DNA of 64,000 bases, taken from NCBI RefSeq assembly GCF_000148725.1, contig NZ_GL476314.1:57375-121374 (forward strand), read 5' to 3'. This document shows, piece by piece, positions 52,372 through 61,725 of the stretch. The notes under the pieces are model-generated. The model made no database searches. It saw only the letters and a program-made list of their open reading frames with translations, and was not told the origin of the DNA. The stretch's first letter is position 1. The number at the start of each line of letters is the position of its first letter. Source of the DNA: Roseibium sp. TrichSKD4 (GTDB lineage Bacteria > Pseudomonadota > Alphaproteobacteria > Rhizobiales > Stappiaceae). The translations under genes and the position numbers were made by a program.

Positions 52372-52995
52372 TTATTCGCTTGCTTCCTCTTCACTGCCTT
52401 CGCCTTCAGCGTCGTCTTCTTGAACACCGCCGCCAGGAGCAGCGAGTGTTGCAACTGTGAAGTCACGATCGGTGATGGTTGGCTGTGCGCCTTCCGGCAG
52501 ATCCGTTGCAGAGATATGCAGCGTGTCACCAATGTCGACTTTCGCCAAGTCGAAGACCAGTGTTTCCGGAATTGCGTTTGCAGGAACCTGCAGCTCGACA
52601 GTGTGACGGACAACGTTCAGCATGCCGCCTTTTTTCAGGCCTGGGCAGGTTTCTTCGTTGATGAAGGTCACCGGAATGTCGACGGTCAGGGTTGTGTTCT
52701 TGGAAACACGCAGGAAGTCAACGTGCAGAACATCATCACGAACCGGATGCAGCTGGTAATCCTTTGCGATCACCTGATGCTTTTCGCCATCAATGTCGAT
52801 GGTTCCGATGTGTGTCAGGAAGCCGCCCTTGTGCAGGGTGAGGGTGGTTTCTTTCACCGGAATGGTGATCGGCTGTGCGGGTTTCTTATCGCCGTAGATC
52901 ACGGCTGGAAGAAGGCCTTCGCGACGCAGTGCCCGAGCGGCCCCCTTGCCCACGCGGTCCCGTGCCGACGCCTTCAGCTCATAGCTGGTAGCCAT
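52372..52995 (-). CDS. rplY: 50S ribosomal protein L25 (Ctc type)
   Basis: 207 aa from ATG 52995 (AGGAG 8 nt upstream). N-terminal L25 domain binds 5S rRNA (ELKASARDRVGKGAARALRR), followed by the TL5-type C-terminal domain and an acidic tail (EEDDAEGEGSEEEASE). The longer form is the general stress protein Ctc type. It lies upstream of pth, the usual pairing in alphaproteobacteria. Confidence 0.96.
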   Translation of the reverse strand: MATSYELKASARDRVGKGAARALRREGLLPAVIYGDKKPAQPITIPVKETTLTLHKGGFLTHIGTIDIDGEKHQVIAKDYQLHPVRDDVLHVDFLRVSKNTTLTVDIPVTFINEETCPGLKKGGMLNVVRHTVELQVPANAIPETLVFDLAKVDIGDTLHISATDLPEGAQPTITDRDFTVATLAAPGGGVQEDDAEGEGSEEEASE

Positions 52996-53167
52996 GGCAA
53001 AACTCCTATAGATGTTTTGGAACAGGCTGGCGAAGCTTGGAGTGGATTGCTCGACTTCGGTATCAGCCCATCGACGCCTCCTCCAGGGGTGCAGGCGCTG
53101 CGCGCGTATAACGGATATCCTGCCCTGACGCAAGCTAGTCGCTGTGTATTTGGCAAATAACTGCCGA

Positions 53168-53857
53168 TTAGCCTTTCAAACGCCGACTTGTATCTTCTTT
53201 GAAGTTTGCGTTTGTCTTCTTTTCAAACGCTTGGCGCCAAACGCCGGCGAGCTCGGGCAGAGCTGCCAGTTGCGCGGCGATCTCAGGATCAAGGCGCGGA
53301 TTGAAACGGGCTGCTATAACTTCGTGTAGCGGCCAGTTTGGGCATGGGCGGTCGGTTAGGTCGAGTTGGTCGCCTGTTTCTGCCACACCTTCTTCAAGGA
53401 CACGGAAATACCATCCTGTCTTCAGGGTTTTCTGAAATGACGGGGCCATAGTTTGGATGCCGGTATGCAAGTTCAGCTTCCAGCAAGGTTGGCGTCCATG
53501 GGAAATCTGAATCAGGGCTGTTCCACACCGAAAAATATCCCCGAGATGGGTGTTCTTTTCGTTCAGGGCTTTTGCGCTGATGTTTTCGCCGAACTTGCCG
53601 GGGGCAAAGTCAAAATCAGTATCCGGATAGGTGTCGCGCCAGTGTTGATAGTGATCTGCGCAATAAAAATGCAGCGCTTTGTCTGGCCCGCCGTGGACCG
53701 ACAGGTCCGCTTGTTGGTCTGAAGCAAAGCCATTTGTGGTGATGGAAATCGGGCCTGTGACAGCGGATTTGCGGATGGCAGACGGTGCGCGGTCCGGCCA
53801 CCGGTCTTCTGGTTGTCCTGAATAAAGGCCAGCAATGCTTGAGGATAAGTCCACCAT
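53168..53857 (-). CDS. MOSC domain protein (YiiM-like)
   Basis: 229 aa. The MOSC domain includes VHGGPDKALHFYCADHYQHW (~60) and the conserved Cys in ISHGRQPCWKLNLHTG (~130), which is the residue that binds sulfur or molybdenum cofactor in the family. A C-terminal 3-alpha-type segment follows (PCPNWPLHEVIAARFNPRLD). YiiM-like proteins reduce N-hydroxylated compounds using molybdenum cofactor. The substrate is not known here. Confidence 0.87.
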   Translation of the reverse strand: MVDLSSSIAGLYSGQPEDRWPDRAPSAIRKSAVTGPISITTNGFASDQQADLSVHGGPDKALHFYCADHYQHWRDTYPDTDFDFAPGKFGENISAKALNEKNTHLGDIFRCGTALIQISHGRQPCWKLNLHTGIQTMAPSFQKTLKTGWYFRVLEEGVAETGDQLDLTDRPCPNWPLHEVIAARFNPRLDPEIAAQLAALPELAGVWRQAFEKKTNANFKEDTSRRLKG

Positions 53858-53884
53858 AAAAATCTCGCTAATGATGCTGCAATA

Positions 53885-53920
53885 ACAAAAAGGGCGATCC
53901 GTGAAACCCGGATCGCCCTT
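53885..53920 (-). terminator. Rho-independent terminator of prs
   Basis: On the minus strand AAGGGCGATCCG and CGGATCGCCCTT (53890-53920) pair over 12 bp with a 7-nt loop, then TTTTTG. It closes the prs transcript 26 bp after the stop. Confidence 0.9.
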
Positions 53921-53946
53921 AAATAATGATCAATCGCCGAGCCTGA

Positions 53947-54879
53947 TTACAAGAACAGGCTGGAGACCGATTTTTCAAGAGCAGTCCGGTTGATAGCTTC
54001 CCCAATCAGCGGTGCGATCGAGATCGCACGGATGTTTGGAGCTGCGGTCACCGCTGCTGTCGGTTCAATCGAATTCGTGATCACCAGTTCCTTGAGCTTG
54101 GAAGAGGTCACCCGCGCAACCGCGCCGCCTGAGAGAACACCATGCGTGATGTAGGCTGTAACTGACTTTGCCCCTTTCGCCAGCAGTGCTTCGGCAGCGT
54201 TGCAAAGTGTTCCGCCACTGTCGACAATGTCGTCAACGAGAATGCAGTCGAAGCCGTTCACATCACCGATGATGTTCATGACTTCCGATTCTCCAGGCTT
54301 GTCGCGACGCTTGTCGACGATGGAGAGCGGGGCTTCGATCCGTTTCGCCAAAGCGCGGGCGCGAACAACACCACCGACGTCCGGAGAAACGACCATAACG
54401 TTATCAGTTGCGTAGCGCTCCTTGATGTCACGGGTCATGACAGGCGCTGCAAACAGGTTGTCCGTCGGAATGTCGAAGAAGCCCTGAATCTGACCGGCAT
54501 GAAGGTCCATGGTCAGGATGCGGTCGGCACCGGCTTCGGTAATCAGATTGGCAACCAGTTTTGCGGAAATTGGAGTACGTCCTGAGGCACGGCGGTCTTG
54601 CCGAGCATACCCGAAATAGGGAAGAACAGCGGTAATCCGACGTGCGGAAGATCTGCGCAATGCATCAATGATGATGAGCAGTTCCATTAGGTGGTCGTTG
54701 GCTGGATAGCTGGTCGGTTGGACGACAAAAACGTCTTCACCGCGAACGTTTTCCTGAATCTCCACAAAGATTTCCTGATCCGCAAACCGACGGACCTGAC
54801 ACTTGGCCAGGGGTGCATCAAGATATTTGGAGATTTCCTCAGCGAGGGCTCTGTTCGAATTGCCCGCGACGATTTTCAT
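53947..54879 (-). CDS. prs: Ribose-phosphate pyrophosphokinase
   Basis: 310 aa from ATG 54879. Class I PRPP synthase: [20 protein letters not shown], the ATP flexible loop around [20 protein letters not shown] (~94-113), and the PRPP-binding [19 protein letters not shown] (~212-230). It makes PRPP, the substrate of Apt (40176) and other nucleotide and amino-acid pathways. It lies downstream of a lipoprotein gene and has a strong terminator. Confidence 0.97.
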   Translation of the reverse strand: MKIVAGNSNRALAEEISKYLDAPLAKCQVRRFADQEIFVEIQENVRGEDVFVVQPTSYPANDHLMELLIIIDALRRSSARRITAVLPYFGYARQDRRASGRTPISAKLVANLITEAGADRILTMDLHAGQIQGFFDIPTDNLFAAPVMTRDIKERYATDNVMVVSPDVGGVVRARALAKRIEAPLSIVDKRRDKPGESEVMNIIGDVNGFDCILVDDIVDSGGTLCNAAEALLAKGAKSVTAYITHGVLSGGAVARVTSSKLKELVITNSIEPTAAVTAAPNIRAISIAPLIGEAINRTALEKSVSSLFL

Positions 54880-55102
54880 AAGCCGCAAGTCCTTTTGGCG
54901 CGACACCGGATGTTTTGTGCACTGGGTGCATAAAAAATATCCGGTCAGGGTCGAATACAAGGGGCTCCAACAGTCACGCTAAGCAGACTGTCGGTAGCGG
55001 CGGCGTTGTAACAACAGGGCTGGAAAAGAACAACAGCGCGCGGGCTGGGAATGCAAAGAATCTTAATTTTCTTCGCAAGCCTGCATGTTGCCGTCTAAGA
55101 TA

Positions 55103-55627
55103 TCAGGCCTTCTTCAACCAGGCGTCGATTTCTACTGTCGTCCGGCGGGCAATCCGCTGAAGGGTAGCAGCATCAACAACAGACCATGGATCGCCGGACA
55201 CACCGCCAATGGTTTCAAGTCCTTGAAGGCGCTTCACGCGGCGACCATTGGCATCCACAATATCGAATACATAGAAAACGGTTGTGGAGGATGTGTCGCC
55301 TGTCGCAGAGAGGTAGCCGTTCACCCGATAGGTTGCCTTGGCATTCAAGCGGCGAACGAGATTAAGTCCCACGCTTCCAGCCGCGTTGCCAATTTCAGAC
55401 GAAAGCTCATCGGCCTTGTTAGCCGGCATTCCCGTAAATGGTTCGAAGGCGAACGTTACTGATTCTGGTGCAACAACAGGAGCTGGGCTCAATGCAGGTT
55501 GAGTTGTTTGTGTGATGCCAGCCGGTGGGCGCGGATCGGATTGGCATGCCGATGCAACCAGACCCAGAACAACGGCTGTCAGAATTTTCAGCAGAGGGAG
55601 GGACTGGGGTAGAGGAGAAGAAGCCAT
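55103..55627 (-). CDS. Putative lipoprotein, unknown function
   Basis: 174 aa from ATG 55627. A signal peptide ends at a lipobox LVASAC (Cys ~31), so it should be lipid-anchored by Lgt, whose gene is in the same minus-strand run. A Pro/Ala/Thr linker follows, then a compact alpha/beta domain (VTFAFEPFTGMPANKADEL, ATYRVNGYLSATGD, VFYVFDIVD). I do not recognise the family with certainty. It is placed between the M24-fold gene and prs. Confidence 0.75.
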   Translation of the reverse strand: MASSPLPQSLPLLKILTAVVLGLVASACQSDPRPPAGITQTTQPALSPAPVVAPESVTFAFEPFTGMPANKADELSSEIGNAAGSVGLNLVRRLNAKATYRVNGYLSATGDTSSTTVFYVFDIVDANGRRVKRLQGLETIGGVSGDPWSVVDAATLQRIARRTTVEIDAWLKKA

Positions 55628-55694
55628 GAAGGTCTCGCGAAAGGAAGTTGTCTTTTTGCTTTCCTGCCGAACCGGCAAATCAGTTGGCCTACAT

Positions 55695-56852
55695 CTAGCC
55701 CGCCTTTATCGGAAGGTCGAGAGGGTGTCTCGTCAAGGCCTCAGGCGCGCCCTCGGTTACAAGATAGGTTTGACCGATAGACATGGCTGTTTCATTGACC
55801 GAATCCATTAAGATCATGTGAAGAAACAGAACCATGTTTTTTGCAATCTCGGTCGGATTGTTCTTGTAGGCCATAGGCCTGTCCACCCATGTGGGCGCAA
55901 AACGCGCACCCAATGAGTAACCACAAGCATTTAGCCGGTGGGGCATCATACCTCGTTCATCCAAGGTCCGTGCGTGAGCTTCAAAAAGGTCGCCCATGGT
56001 GTTGCCGGGGCGCAGGACGGTTTCGACCTCTGATAGGGCAGCGCGGCAAGCGTCATACATTTCATGATGGCGCGGTGTTGGAGTGCCGACCACAATTGTC
56101 CGCATGGTGGCGCAGTGATAGTGACGATAAACGCCAGCCCATTCCAGCGTGATCTGGTCGTTCGTCTGAAGCGTTCGGCGGCTGCTTTGATAGCGGCACA
56201 ACAGGGCGTCTTGTCCAGAGCCGATGACAAATTCATTGGCGGGATAGTCGCCACCGCCTTCCAACACTGCGGACTGCATAGCGGCCAGAATGGTGTCCTC
56301 CTTTGCGCCCGGGCGTATTTCTTCCCAACCGGCCTCATAGGCTTGGTCAGCGAGTTCTGCTGCTTTGCGGATGACGACCAGTTCTTCGTCGCTCTTGATG
56401 GCGCGCAGAAGCGGAATGATACGTGACGCGTCGGACAAATCAGCAAAGCTGTTCAGCTCCTGCTGAATTTCCAGCGCAATGTTGCCGGTCATCCCGTGGG
56501 TTTCGTATTCGACCCCAATTCGTGCTCCAAGAAGGTCGAGGTCAAATAACAAATCCTTGAGTTGCCCGATCGGGCTGGATTCCCCCCAGACGATCCAGGC
56601 GCGAATGTCAGTCAGATTGGAGGTCCGCATCGCCTGACGATGGTCGGCAGGCCTTGTCAGCAGTACCTTCGATCCGTCGGATTTGACGACAAGGCATTGA
56701 ACGAAGCTGTAGCCAAAGGTGTCATACCCTGTGAGCCAGTACATGCTTTCCTGAGCAAACAGGAGCATGGCATCCAGCTTCTCCTCCTGCATGCGTTTCA
56801 AGAGGCTGGCCGACCGATTGTCGAATTCTTGCTGGGTAAAATACAGGGCCAT
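55695..56852 (-). CDS. M24-fold (creatinase-like) protein lacking canonical metal ligands
   Basis: 385 aa, complete. The N-terminal creatinase domain (LTGYDTFGYSFVQCLVV at ~40) is followed by a pita-bread M24 domain. The usual five metal ligands are replaced: Glu237 (LEWAG) where Asp is expected, Ala248 in the CATMRT motif, Tyr312 at the His site, His345 at the first Glu site and Gly360/Gln361 at the last Glu site. This pattern recalls metal-free or specialised M24 relatives such as creatinase, DoeA or DddP types. Peptidase activity is therefore doubtful. It starts 2 bp after pgeF. Its function in this conserved cluster is unknown. Confidence 0.8.
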   Translation of the reverse strand: MALYFTQQEFDNRSASLLKRMQEEKLDAMLLFAQESMYWLTGYDTFGYSFVQCLVVKSDGSKVLLTRPADHRQAMRTSNLTDIRAWIVWGESSPIGQLKDLLFDLDLLGARIGVEYETHGMTGNIALEIQQELNSFADLSDASRIIPLLRAIKSDEELVVIRKAAELADQAYEAGWEEIRPGAKEDTILAAMQSAVLEGGGDYPANEFVIGSGQDALLCRYQSSRRTLQTNDQITLEWAGVYRHYHCATMRTIVVGTPTPRHHEMYDACRAALSEVETVLRPGNTMGDLFEAHARTLDERGMMPHRLNACGYSLGARFAPTWVDRPMAYKNNPTEIAKNMVLFLHMILMDSVNETAMSIGQTYLVTEGAPEALTRHPLDLPIKAG

Positions 56853-56854
56853 GG

Positions 56855-57622
56855 TTAGTCACCTGAAAGCATGATGGCAGAAATTTGCCGCCCGTAGTCG
56901 GGCTCTTTGCGGTGTGTTGTGCGGCGGTAGGAGAAGAACTGCTCTTCATCCGCATAGGTGCAAAGCGCCAGTGCATGCACGTCGCCAATATCTGCCTGTT
57001 TCAGCCTGTCGATAATGAAAGCTGGAAGATCGAACATGTGATGATCTGTGGTTCTGGACGCAATAAAATAGTGCTTCCAGTCGCGGTCTTGCTCTGAAAA
57101 GCGATCATAGAATTCCGGGCCGACTTCATAAGCAGACTGTGAAATGGTCGGGCCGAGAACGGCCGATATGTTTTCGCGCCGTGCTCCCAAGGCCTCCATG
57201 GCAGCGACTGTGTTTTCCAGAACGCCGCCAATTGCGCCTTTCCATCCGGCATGAGCCGCACCGACCACGCCAGCTTGGCTATCTGCAAAGAGGACAGGTC
57301 CACAATCTGCGGTCAAAACACCAATTGCCAGACCGGGTTGATTGGTTACCAGAGCATCGCCGTTCTTATCGGCACCCTCAGCGAAGGGGGCGGAGAGGGA
57401 GATCACGTTTGGCGAGTGGATCTGGTAAGGCGTTGCGAGCCAGTCCGCCTCGGCACCAAGCGCGCTGGCGGCTCTTTTGCGATTTTCCAGAACGCTATCA
57501 CGGTTATCCTTTGACCCAAGGCCAACATTCAGGCCTTCATAAATGCCTGATGACACTCCGCCTTTACGGGTGAAAAAGCCATGCGTCAGTCCAGGGGAAA
57601 CGAGAGCGCTGGATGTGATCAT
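56855..57622 (-). CDS. pgeF: Peptidoglycan editing factor / multicopper-like purine nucleoside enzyme PgeF
   Basis: 255 aa from ATG 57622. YfiH/DUF152 family: THGFFTRKGGVSSGIYEGLNVG (~13-34), ADCGPVLFADSQAGVVGAAHAGWKGAIGG and Cys/His metal-site residues in ADCG, HAGWKG. Homologues clear wrong amino acids from peptidoglycan precursors and cleave purine nucleosides. It lies 27 bp after midA in the lgt-midA-pgeF operon. Confidence 0.92.
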   Translation of the reverse strand: MITSSALVSPGLTHGFFTRKGGVSSGIYEGLNVGLGSKDNRDSVLENRKRAASALGAEADWLATPYQIHSPNVISLSAPFAEGADKNGDALVTNQPGLAIGVLTADCGPVLFADSQAGVVGAAHAGWKGAIGGVLENTVAAMEALGARRENISAVLGPTISQSAYEVGPEFYDRFSEQDRDWKHYFIASRTTDHHMFDLPAFIIDRLKQADIGDVHALALCTYADEEQFFSYRRTTHRKEPDYGRQISAIMLSGD

Positions 57623-57649
57623 GAGTCTTTCCGGAGGTTGGTGCAAAGT

Positions 57650-58750
57650 TTAGATAGGGTGCCACAGCAGATCGAATGGGGGCAAGGCTAATGGCTTGTG
57701 GGTGATCGCCAAAACCTTGAACAAGTCACCCATCTGGTCCGGGGCTGCAAGGCGTTCCACCGCGTCCCGAATGCACTCCTGCGTTTTCGGGTCTTTGCCA
57801 TATCCCAATGCACCAGCTCTTTCGAGCAAACCAAGCTTGACAAGGAAGTCGCCTTGGGTCAGCGGGGCGTGGACGTGTGCGCCAGCTTGGGCTGCAGAGC
57901 GCGCGAGTGCTTCAAAATTCACGTGAGCGGTGATGTCAGCTGCACCGGGGTGTGCAAACACATCGTCATATGCGTGTTTGTAAAGTGCCTGAAGTGTGTC
58001 TCCGAGCGCCGATTTGGTGTACCCGTAGTCAATGAAGAGTGCCAAACCGCCAAATCGCGTTATTCGCTCTGCAATCTGCGAAGCGATTGCGTTTGCAGCA
58101 GGTTGGGTTTCCAACACCGCATCGCGGTGAGCGTGAGCGGCATAAGCGGGCAGCGCTGATTGCTCCAGCTGGGCAACACCGATACCGAACGAGAGGTTAC
58201 CCTCATCATTGAGGCCCACCATCCGTTCGCTCCAGCCTAATTCGGTTTTGATGAACTGACGTATTGGCAAAGCGTCGAAGAACTCGTTTGCGATCACGAT
58301 GAGTGGGCCATCTGGAACCTCAGAGAACATGTCCCGAAAGGTGGGAGCCAGTGGCGCGTGCTTGAGTGTGTCTGCTTGTTTTTCTCTGAGGCGAGGGCTC
58401 ATTTCGACGAGGTTTAGTTGCGCGTTCTCCATAAAACCTGGTTGAAGCGCGGCCATGCGAAGGAAATCCGCCATCAAGGTGCCACCCCCCGGCCCCAGCT
58501 CGACAAGCTGAAATGGCTCGCCAAGCTGCAGAATATCGCTGGCCTGTAGGCAAAAGGCACCTAAAAGTTCGCCAAACATCTGGCTGACTTCAGGGGCTGT
58601 GGTGAAATCTCCCATCTCACCAAAGGGCTCCTTCGTGGTGTAGTAGCCGTGATCCGGGTCAGCAAGGCACGCGGACATGTAGTCTACGACAGACAGTGGC
58701 CCTGTGGCCACAATCCGCTTCTTCAGCTTGGCGAGGAGCGGTGTCGTCAT
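57650..58750 (-). CDS. MidA/NDUFAF7-family SAM-dependent methyltransferase
   Basis: 366 aa. SAM-binding GPGGGTLMADFLR (~88-100) and the family motifs DHGYYTTKEPFGEMGDFTTAPEVSQMFGELLGAF and IANEFFDALPIRQF. Eukaryotic NDUFAF7 methylates an arginine of complex I; the bacterial role is less clear. Its ATG overlaps the intended lgt stop by 4 bp (ATGA), which supports the lgt frame correction. Confidence 0.93.
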   Translation of the reverse strand: MTTPLLAKLKKRIVATGPLSVVDYMSACLADPDHGYYTTKEPFGEMGDFTTAPEVSQMFGELLGAFCLQASDILQLGEPFQLVELGPGGGTLMADFLRMAALQPGFMENAQLNLVEMSPRLREKQADTLKHAPLAPTFRDMFSEVPDGPLIVIANEFFDALPIRQFIKTELGWSERMVGLNDEGNLSFGIGVAQLEQSALPAYAAHAHRDAVLETQPAANAIASQIAERITRFGGLALFIDYGYTKSALGDTLQALYKHAYDDVFAHPGAADITAHVNFEALARSAAQAGAHVHAPLTQGDFLVKLGLLERAGALGYGKDPKTQECIRDAVERLAAPDQMGDLFKVLAITHKPLALPPFDLLWHPI

Positions 58751-59573
58751 GCCGCGGCTTTTGCACGTTTTGCAGACCAGACCATGACCGCAAGGCCTAT
58801 CAGCATCATCGGCAATGACAGCAGGATTCCCATGGTGAGAAAATTACCAAAATAGCCGATATGAGCGTCTGGGACGCGGTATAGCTCTGCAATCGACCTT
58901 CCCAGACCATACCCGAAGGCAAACGCGCTGCGATAAAACCGGGTTTCTTTAACAGCTCAAACCGATGGCTCAGAAGCCGAATAACCAGAAAGAGCGAAAC
59001 ACCCTCTAGCGCTGCTTCATAGAGCTGGCTTGGATGGCGCGGTTCCGGTCCGGCGCCTGGAATCACGAATGCCCACGGTACATCGGTTGTCCGTCCCCAT
59101 AGTTCAGCGTTGATGAAGTTTGCTATGCGTCCGAAGAAAAGGCCGATGGGGGCAGCGCACCCGGCCAAATCAAACAATGTCCAGATGGAAATCCCGCGAG
59201 TGTAGGCAAATAGACCCATGGCAATCACGGTTCCCAGAAAACCTCCGTGGAACGACATGCCACCGGTCCACACGGCCAGGATTTCGCCGGGATTGGCCAG
59301 AAAATGAACGGGGTTATAAAAGAGAACATAACCGAGGCGACCGCCAACGATGATGCCGAGTGTACCCCACAAAACAAAGTCGTCGAGGTCTTGCTCGCTT
59401 GGGCGTTTTCCTTCGCCCCATAACCGATCATTCAGCACAAGAAGACGCATATAACGCCATGCAAGCAGGATGCCGGCGATATAGGCGAGCGCGTACCAGC
59501 GAATGGCGACGGGGCCGATTTCCACCAGAACGGGATCAATGGCCGGAAACGGGAGGGCAAGTAGAGGGGTCAA
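58747..59573 (-). pseudogene. lgt: Prolipoprotein diacylglyceryl transferase Lgt, frameshifted near its C-terminus
   Basis: The frame from TTG 59573 (or TTG 59591) gives seven-helix Lgt text: LPFPAIDPVLVEIGPVAIRWYALAY, GGMSFHGGFLG, RIANFINAELWGR and HPSQLYEAALEG with the catalytic residues. After FELLKKPGFIAA the frame is lost; one added base near 58925-58932 restores AFAFGYGLGRSIAELYRVPD and a last membrane helix to a TGA at 58747-58749, overlapping the midA start. The uncorrected frame ends at 58806. Lgt is essential, so a real break is unlikely and a base missed in sequencing is the likelier cause. Confidence 0.85.
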
Positions 59574-59768
59574 GATCAAGTCCCAGATCAAAATGCCAGT
59601 GAGGCAGGTGCCTGAAAGGCGGGAGCGTTGCCAGACGCTTGCCCAAGTCAGCGTCTGTCGTCAAGGGTTGGCGCGATTATGCGGTTGGCAAAGTCGACCG
59701 TGTCTTGAACTTGTTGCCAAAGCCACATAGGTGTCTATCAGACTTTTCGGCGTTTGAAGGAGTGTTCC

Positions 59769-60017
59769 ATGACGCAAGGCCCAAACCGGTTTCTGGATGA
59801 TTTTGCTAAACTCATGACTGATGCTGCCGGTGTGGCGCAAGGTGCCCGCCGTGAAGTGGAAACTGCGTTTCGCGCGCAAGCCGAGCGGTTCCTCTCCGAC
59901 ATGGATTTGGTTTCACGGGAAGAGCATGAAGTGGTCAAGGAAATGGCTGTTCGCGCTCTTGATCGTGTAGAAGAACTGGAAGCCCGACTCGCGGAACTTG
60001 AGAAAAAGTCTGATTGA
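59769..60017 (+). CDS. ubiK: UbiK-family ubiquinone synthesis accessory factor (BMFP domain)
   Basis: 82 aa from ATG 59769 (GAAGGAG 6-7 nt upstream). One long helical BMFP domain, with FLDDFAKLMTDAAGVAQGAR and a C-terminal coiled coil EELEARLAELEKK, which trimerises. UbiK-type proteins help ubiquinone biosynthesis, probably by binding lipid. It is divergent from lgt. Confidence 0.88.
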   Translation: MTQGPNRFLDDFAKLMTDAAGVAQGARREVETAFRAQAERFLSDMDLVSREEHEVVKEMAVRALDRVEELEARLAELEKKSD

Positions 60018-60322
60018 TCAGGCAAATCACGGAATTTTGCCGTGGTTTTGAACAGGTGGTTGGTTTTCGCGGTAACCTGCGGAGATCATTATCGTTTTTT
60101 GACTTTTTGCTAAGCGCCGTCCACAGTTTTCCGAGTACCTCAATCCACTGATTGGTATCGCATAATTCTGTCATGCTCTTATACTCTTGTGTAACGGGGA
60201 TTCGTTCGGAGCACCGAAGAAGTCGCGTTCAGTTAAAGGTCGCTCCACCACCTTGGAACCCGCCCGAGGGCCGTGATCGGACGCTGACCGGCATGGCTTT
60301 CCGGCTCGAAAGGGAGACGGCC
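60018..60322. other. 305-bp gap without a gene
   Basis: A weak hairpin (CACGG 60028-60032, CCGTG 60040-60044, then TTTT) may terminate ubiK. The rest looks like the promoter and leader of the YbjN gene. The frame 60152-60322 continues into the next gene but lacks a suitable start. Confidence 0.45.
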
Positions 60323-60823
60323 ATGAGCCTTATCGAACTTGAATTCGAGCGACCTGATAATCCCGTCGATGCAATCGAGACAGTTGCCGCCTTGAACGAC
60401 TGGACCTTTGAACGGTCAGGCGATGACGAGATCACGATTTCCATTGCGGGAAGCTGGTGCGACTATCACGTTTCCTTTTCGTGGATGGAGGAAGTCGAAG
60501 CCCTTCATCTTGCCGTGGCCTTTGACCTCAAGGTGCTTGAACCGCGGAAAAATGAAATTGTCCGTCTCCTTGCATTGGTCAACGAACAGCTCTGGATGGG
60601 CCACTTTGACCTCTGGCATACGGAAGGTGTTGTGATGTTCCGCCAGTCTCTGTTGCTGGCTGCGGGCGCTGAGGCAAATTCCGGCCAAATTGAAGGCATG
60701 CTGACCAACGCTCTGGAGAATTGTGAACGCTACTATCAGGCCTTCCAGTTTGTTATCTGGGCTGGTAAGTCTGCGGACGAAGCCGTCGAGATATCCTTGT
60801 TTGAAACTGCTGGAGAAGCATGA
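60323..60823 (+). CDS. YbjN domain-containing protein
   Basis: 166 aa from ATG 60323 (GGGAG upstream). YbjN/type III secretion chaperone-like fold: LNDWTFERSGDDEITISIAGSW (~27-48), then VNEQLWMGHFDLW and RYYQAFQFVIWAGKSADEA. The function is unknown; YbjN in E. coli affects stress and motility. The stop overlaps the proC start (ATGA), so translation is coupled. Confidence 0.87.
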   Translation: MSLIELEFERPDNPVDAIETVAALNDWTFERSGDDEITISIAGSWCDYHVSFSWMEEVEALHLAVAFDLKVLEPRKNEIVRLLALVNEQLWMGHFDLWHTEGVVMFRQSLLLAAGAEANSGQIEGMLTNALENCERYYQAFQFVIWAGKSADEAVEISLFETAGEA

Positions 60824-61641
60824 CTTTCTCAAATGAACGCCCCTTCCTACTTGTTGGGGCTGGAAAAATGGGCGGCGCAATGCTGTCCGGTTGGATGGCT
60901 GAGGGAGTGGATCCCTCGGCCATTATCGTGAGTGATCCGGGGCCGCCGGATGAAGTGCGCGAGGTGCTGACAAAGCATGGCATAAAGCTGGTTGATCGAC
61001 CGCCAGAGGATGTTCAGCCGGGTCTGGTGATGATCGCAGTGAAGCCGCAGCTGATGGATGTGGTCTTGCCGGGACTTAAGTCTGTTGTTGCATCTGATAC
61101 GCTTGTTTTGTCAGTGGCAGCTGGAACTCCGGTTTCCGTGTTTGAAAACGCATTTGGCCGTGTTCCCCTCGTTCGGGCGATGCCAAACACACCAGCCATG
61201 GTCAAACGAGGTATAACAGCCGCTTTCCCAACGGCAGCGGTATCCGAAGCGCAAAAAGAAACGGTTACTCAGCTTCTTTCTTCCATCGGCCAGGTGGTTT
61301 GGCTGGAGAGTGAAGAGCAGGTAGATTTTGTGACCGGGGTAAGTGGGTCTGGTCCGGCCTATGTTTTCTGGATGGCGGAATGCTTGGCCAAAGCCGGTGA
61401 AGACGTGGGATTGCCAGCAGGCATGGCGCGTCAATTGGCTATTGCGACGGTAACAGGCGCCGGTGAGCTGATGCATCAGTCAGACATTGATCCTTCCACC
61501 TTGCGTCAGAATGTGACGTCTCCCAACGGGACGACGGCTGCAGCCCTTAATGTCTTGATGGCTGACGATGGATTGGAACCTCTGGTGACAGCGGCTGTGC
61601 AGGCGGCCGTGAAAAGGGCTGGTGAATTGGCGGGTAAATAA
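60820..61641 (+). CDS. proC: Pyrroline-5-carboxylate reductase
   Basis: 273 aa. N-terminal Rossmann motif LVGAGKMGGAMLSGWMAEG (~11-29) for NAD(P)H, VRAMPNTPAMV (~121-131) and the C-terminal signature around GVSGSGPAYVFWMAECL and LRQNVTSPNGTTAAAL. It carries out the last step of proline synthesis. It follows the YbjN gene with a 4-bp overlap, a common pairing in alphaproteobacteria. Confidence 0.96.
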   Translation: MTFSNERPFLLVGAGKMGGAMLSGWMAEGVDPSAIIVSDPGPPDEVREVLTKHGIKLVDRPPEDVQPGLVMIAVKPQLMDVVLPGLKSVVASDTLVLSVAAGTPVSVFENAFGRVPLVRAMPNTPAMVKRGITAAFPTAAVSEAQKETVTQLLSSIGQVVWLESEEQVDFVTGVSGSGPAYVFWMAECLAKAGEDVGLPAGMARQLAIATVTGAGELMHQSDIDPSTLRQNVTSPNGTTAAALNVLMADDGLEPLVTAAVQAAVKRAGELAGK

Positions 61642-61725
61642 CCATCTGTTGCCGTCATTTGGTCGCAGTTCCTTCTCTTTTCGCCCATATGCTCCTATGT
61701 TTACTGGGAATATCCGGAGACAGAT

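Noticed and set aside
52141-53160. 339-codon plus-strand frame across pth, rplY and their upstream regions
   Set aside because: Both minus-strand genes have clear family motifs; the plus frame is a shadow.
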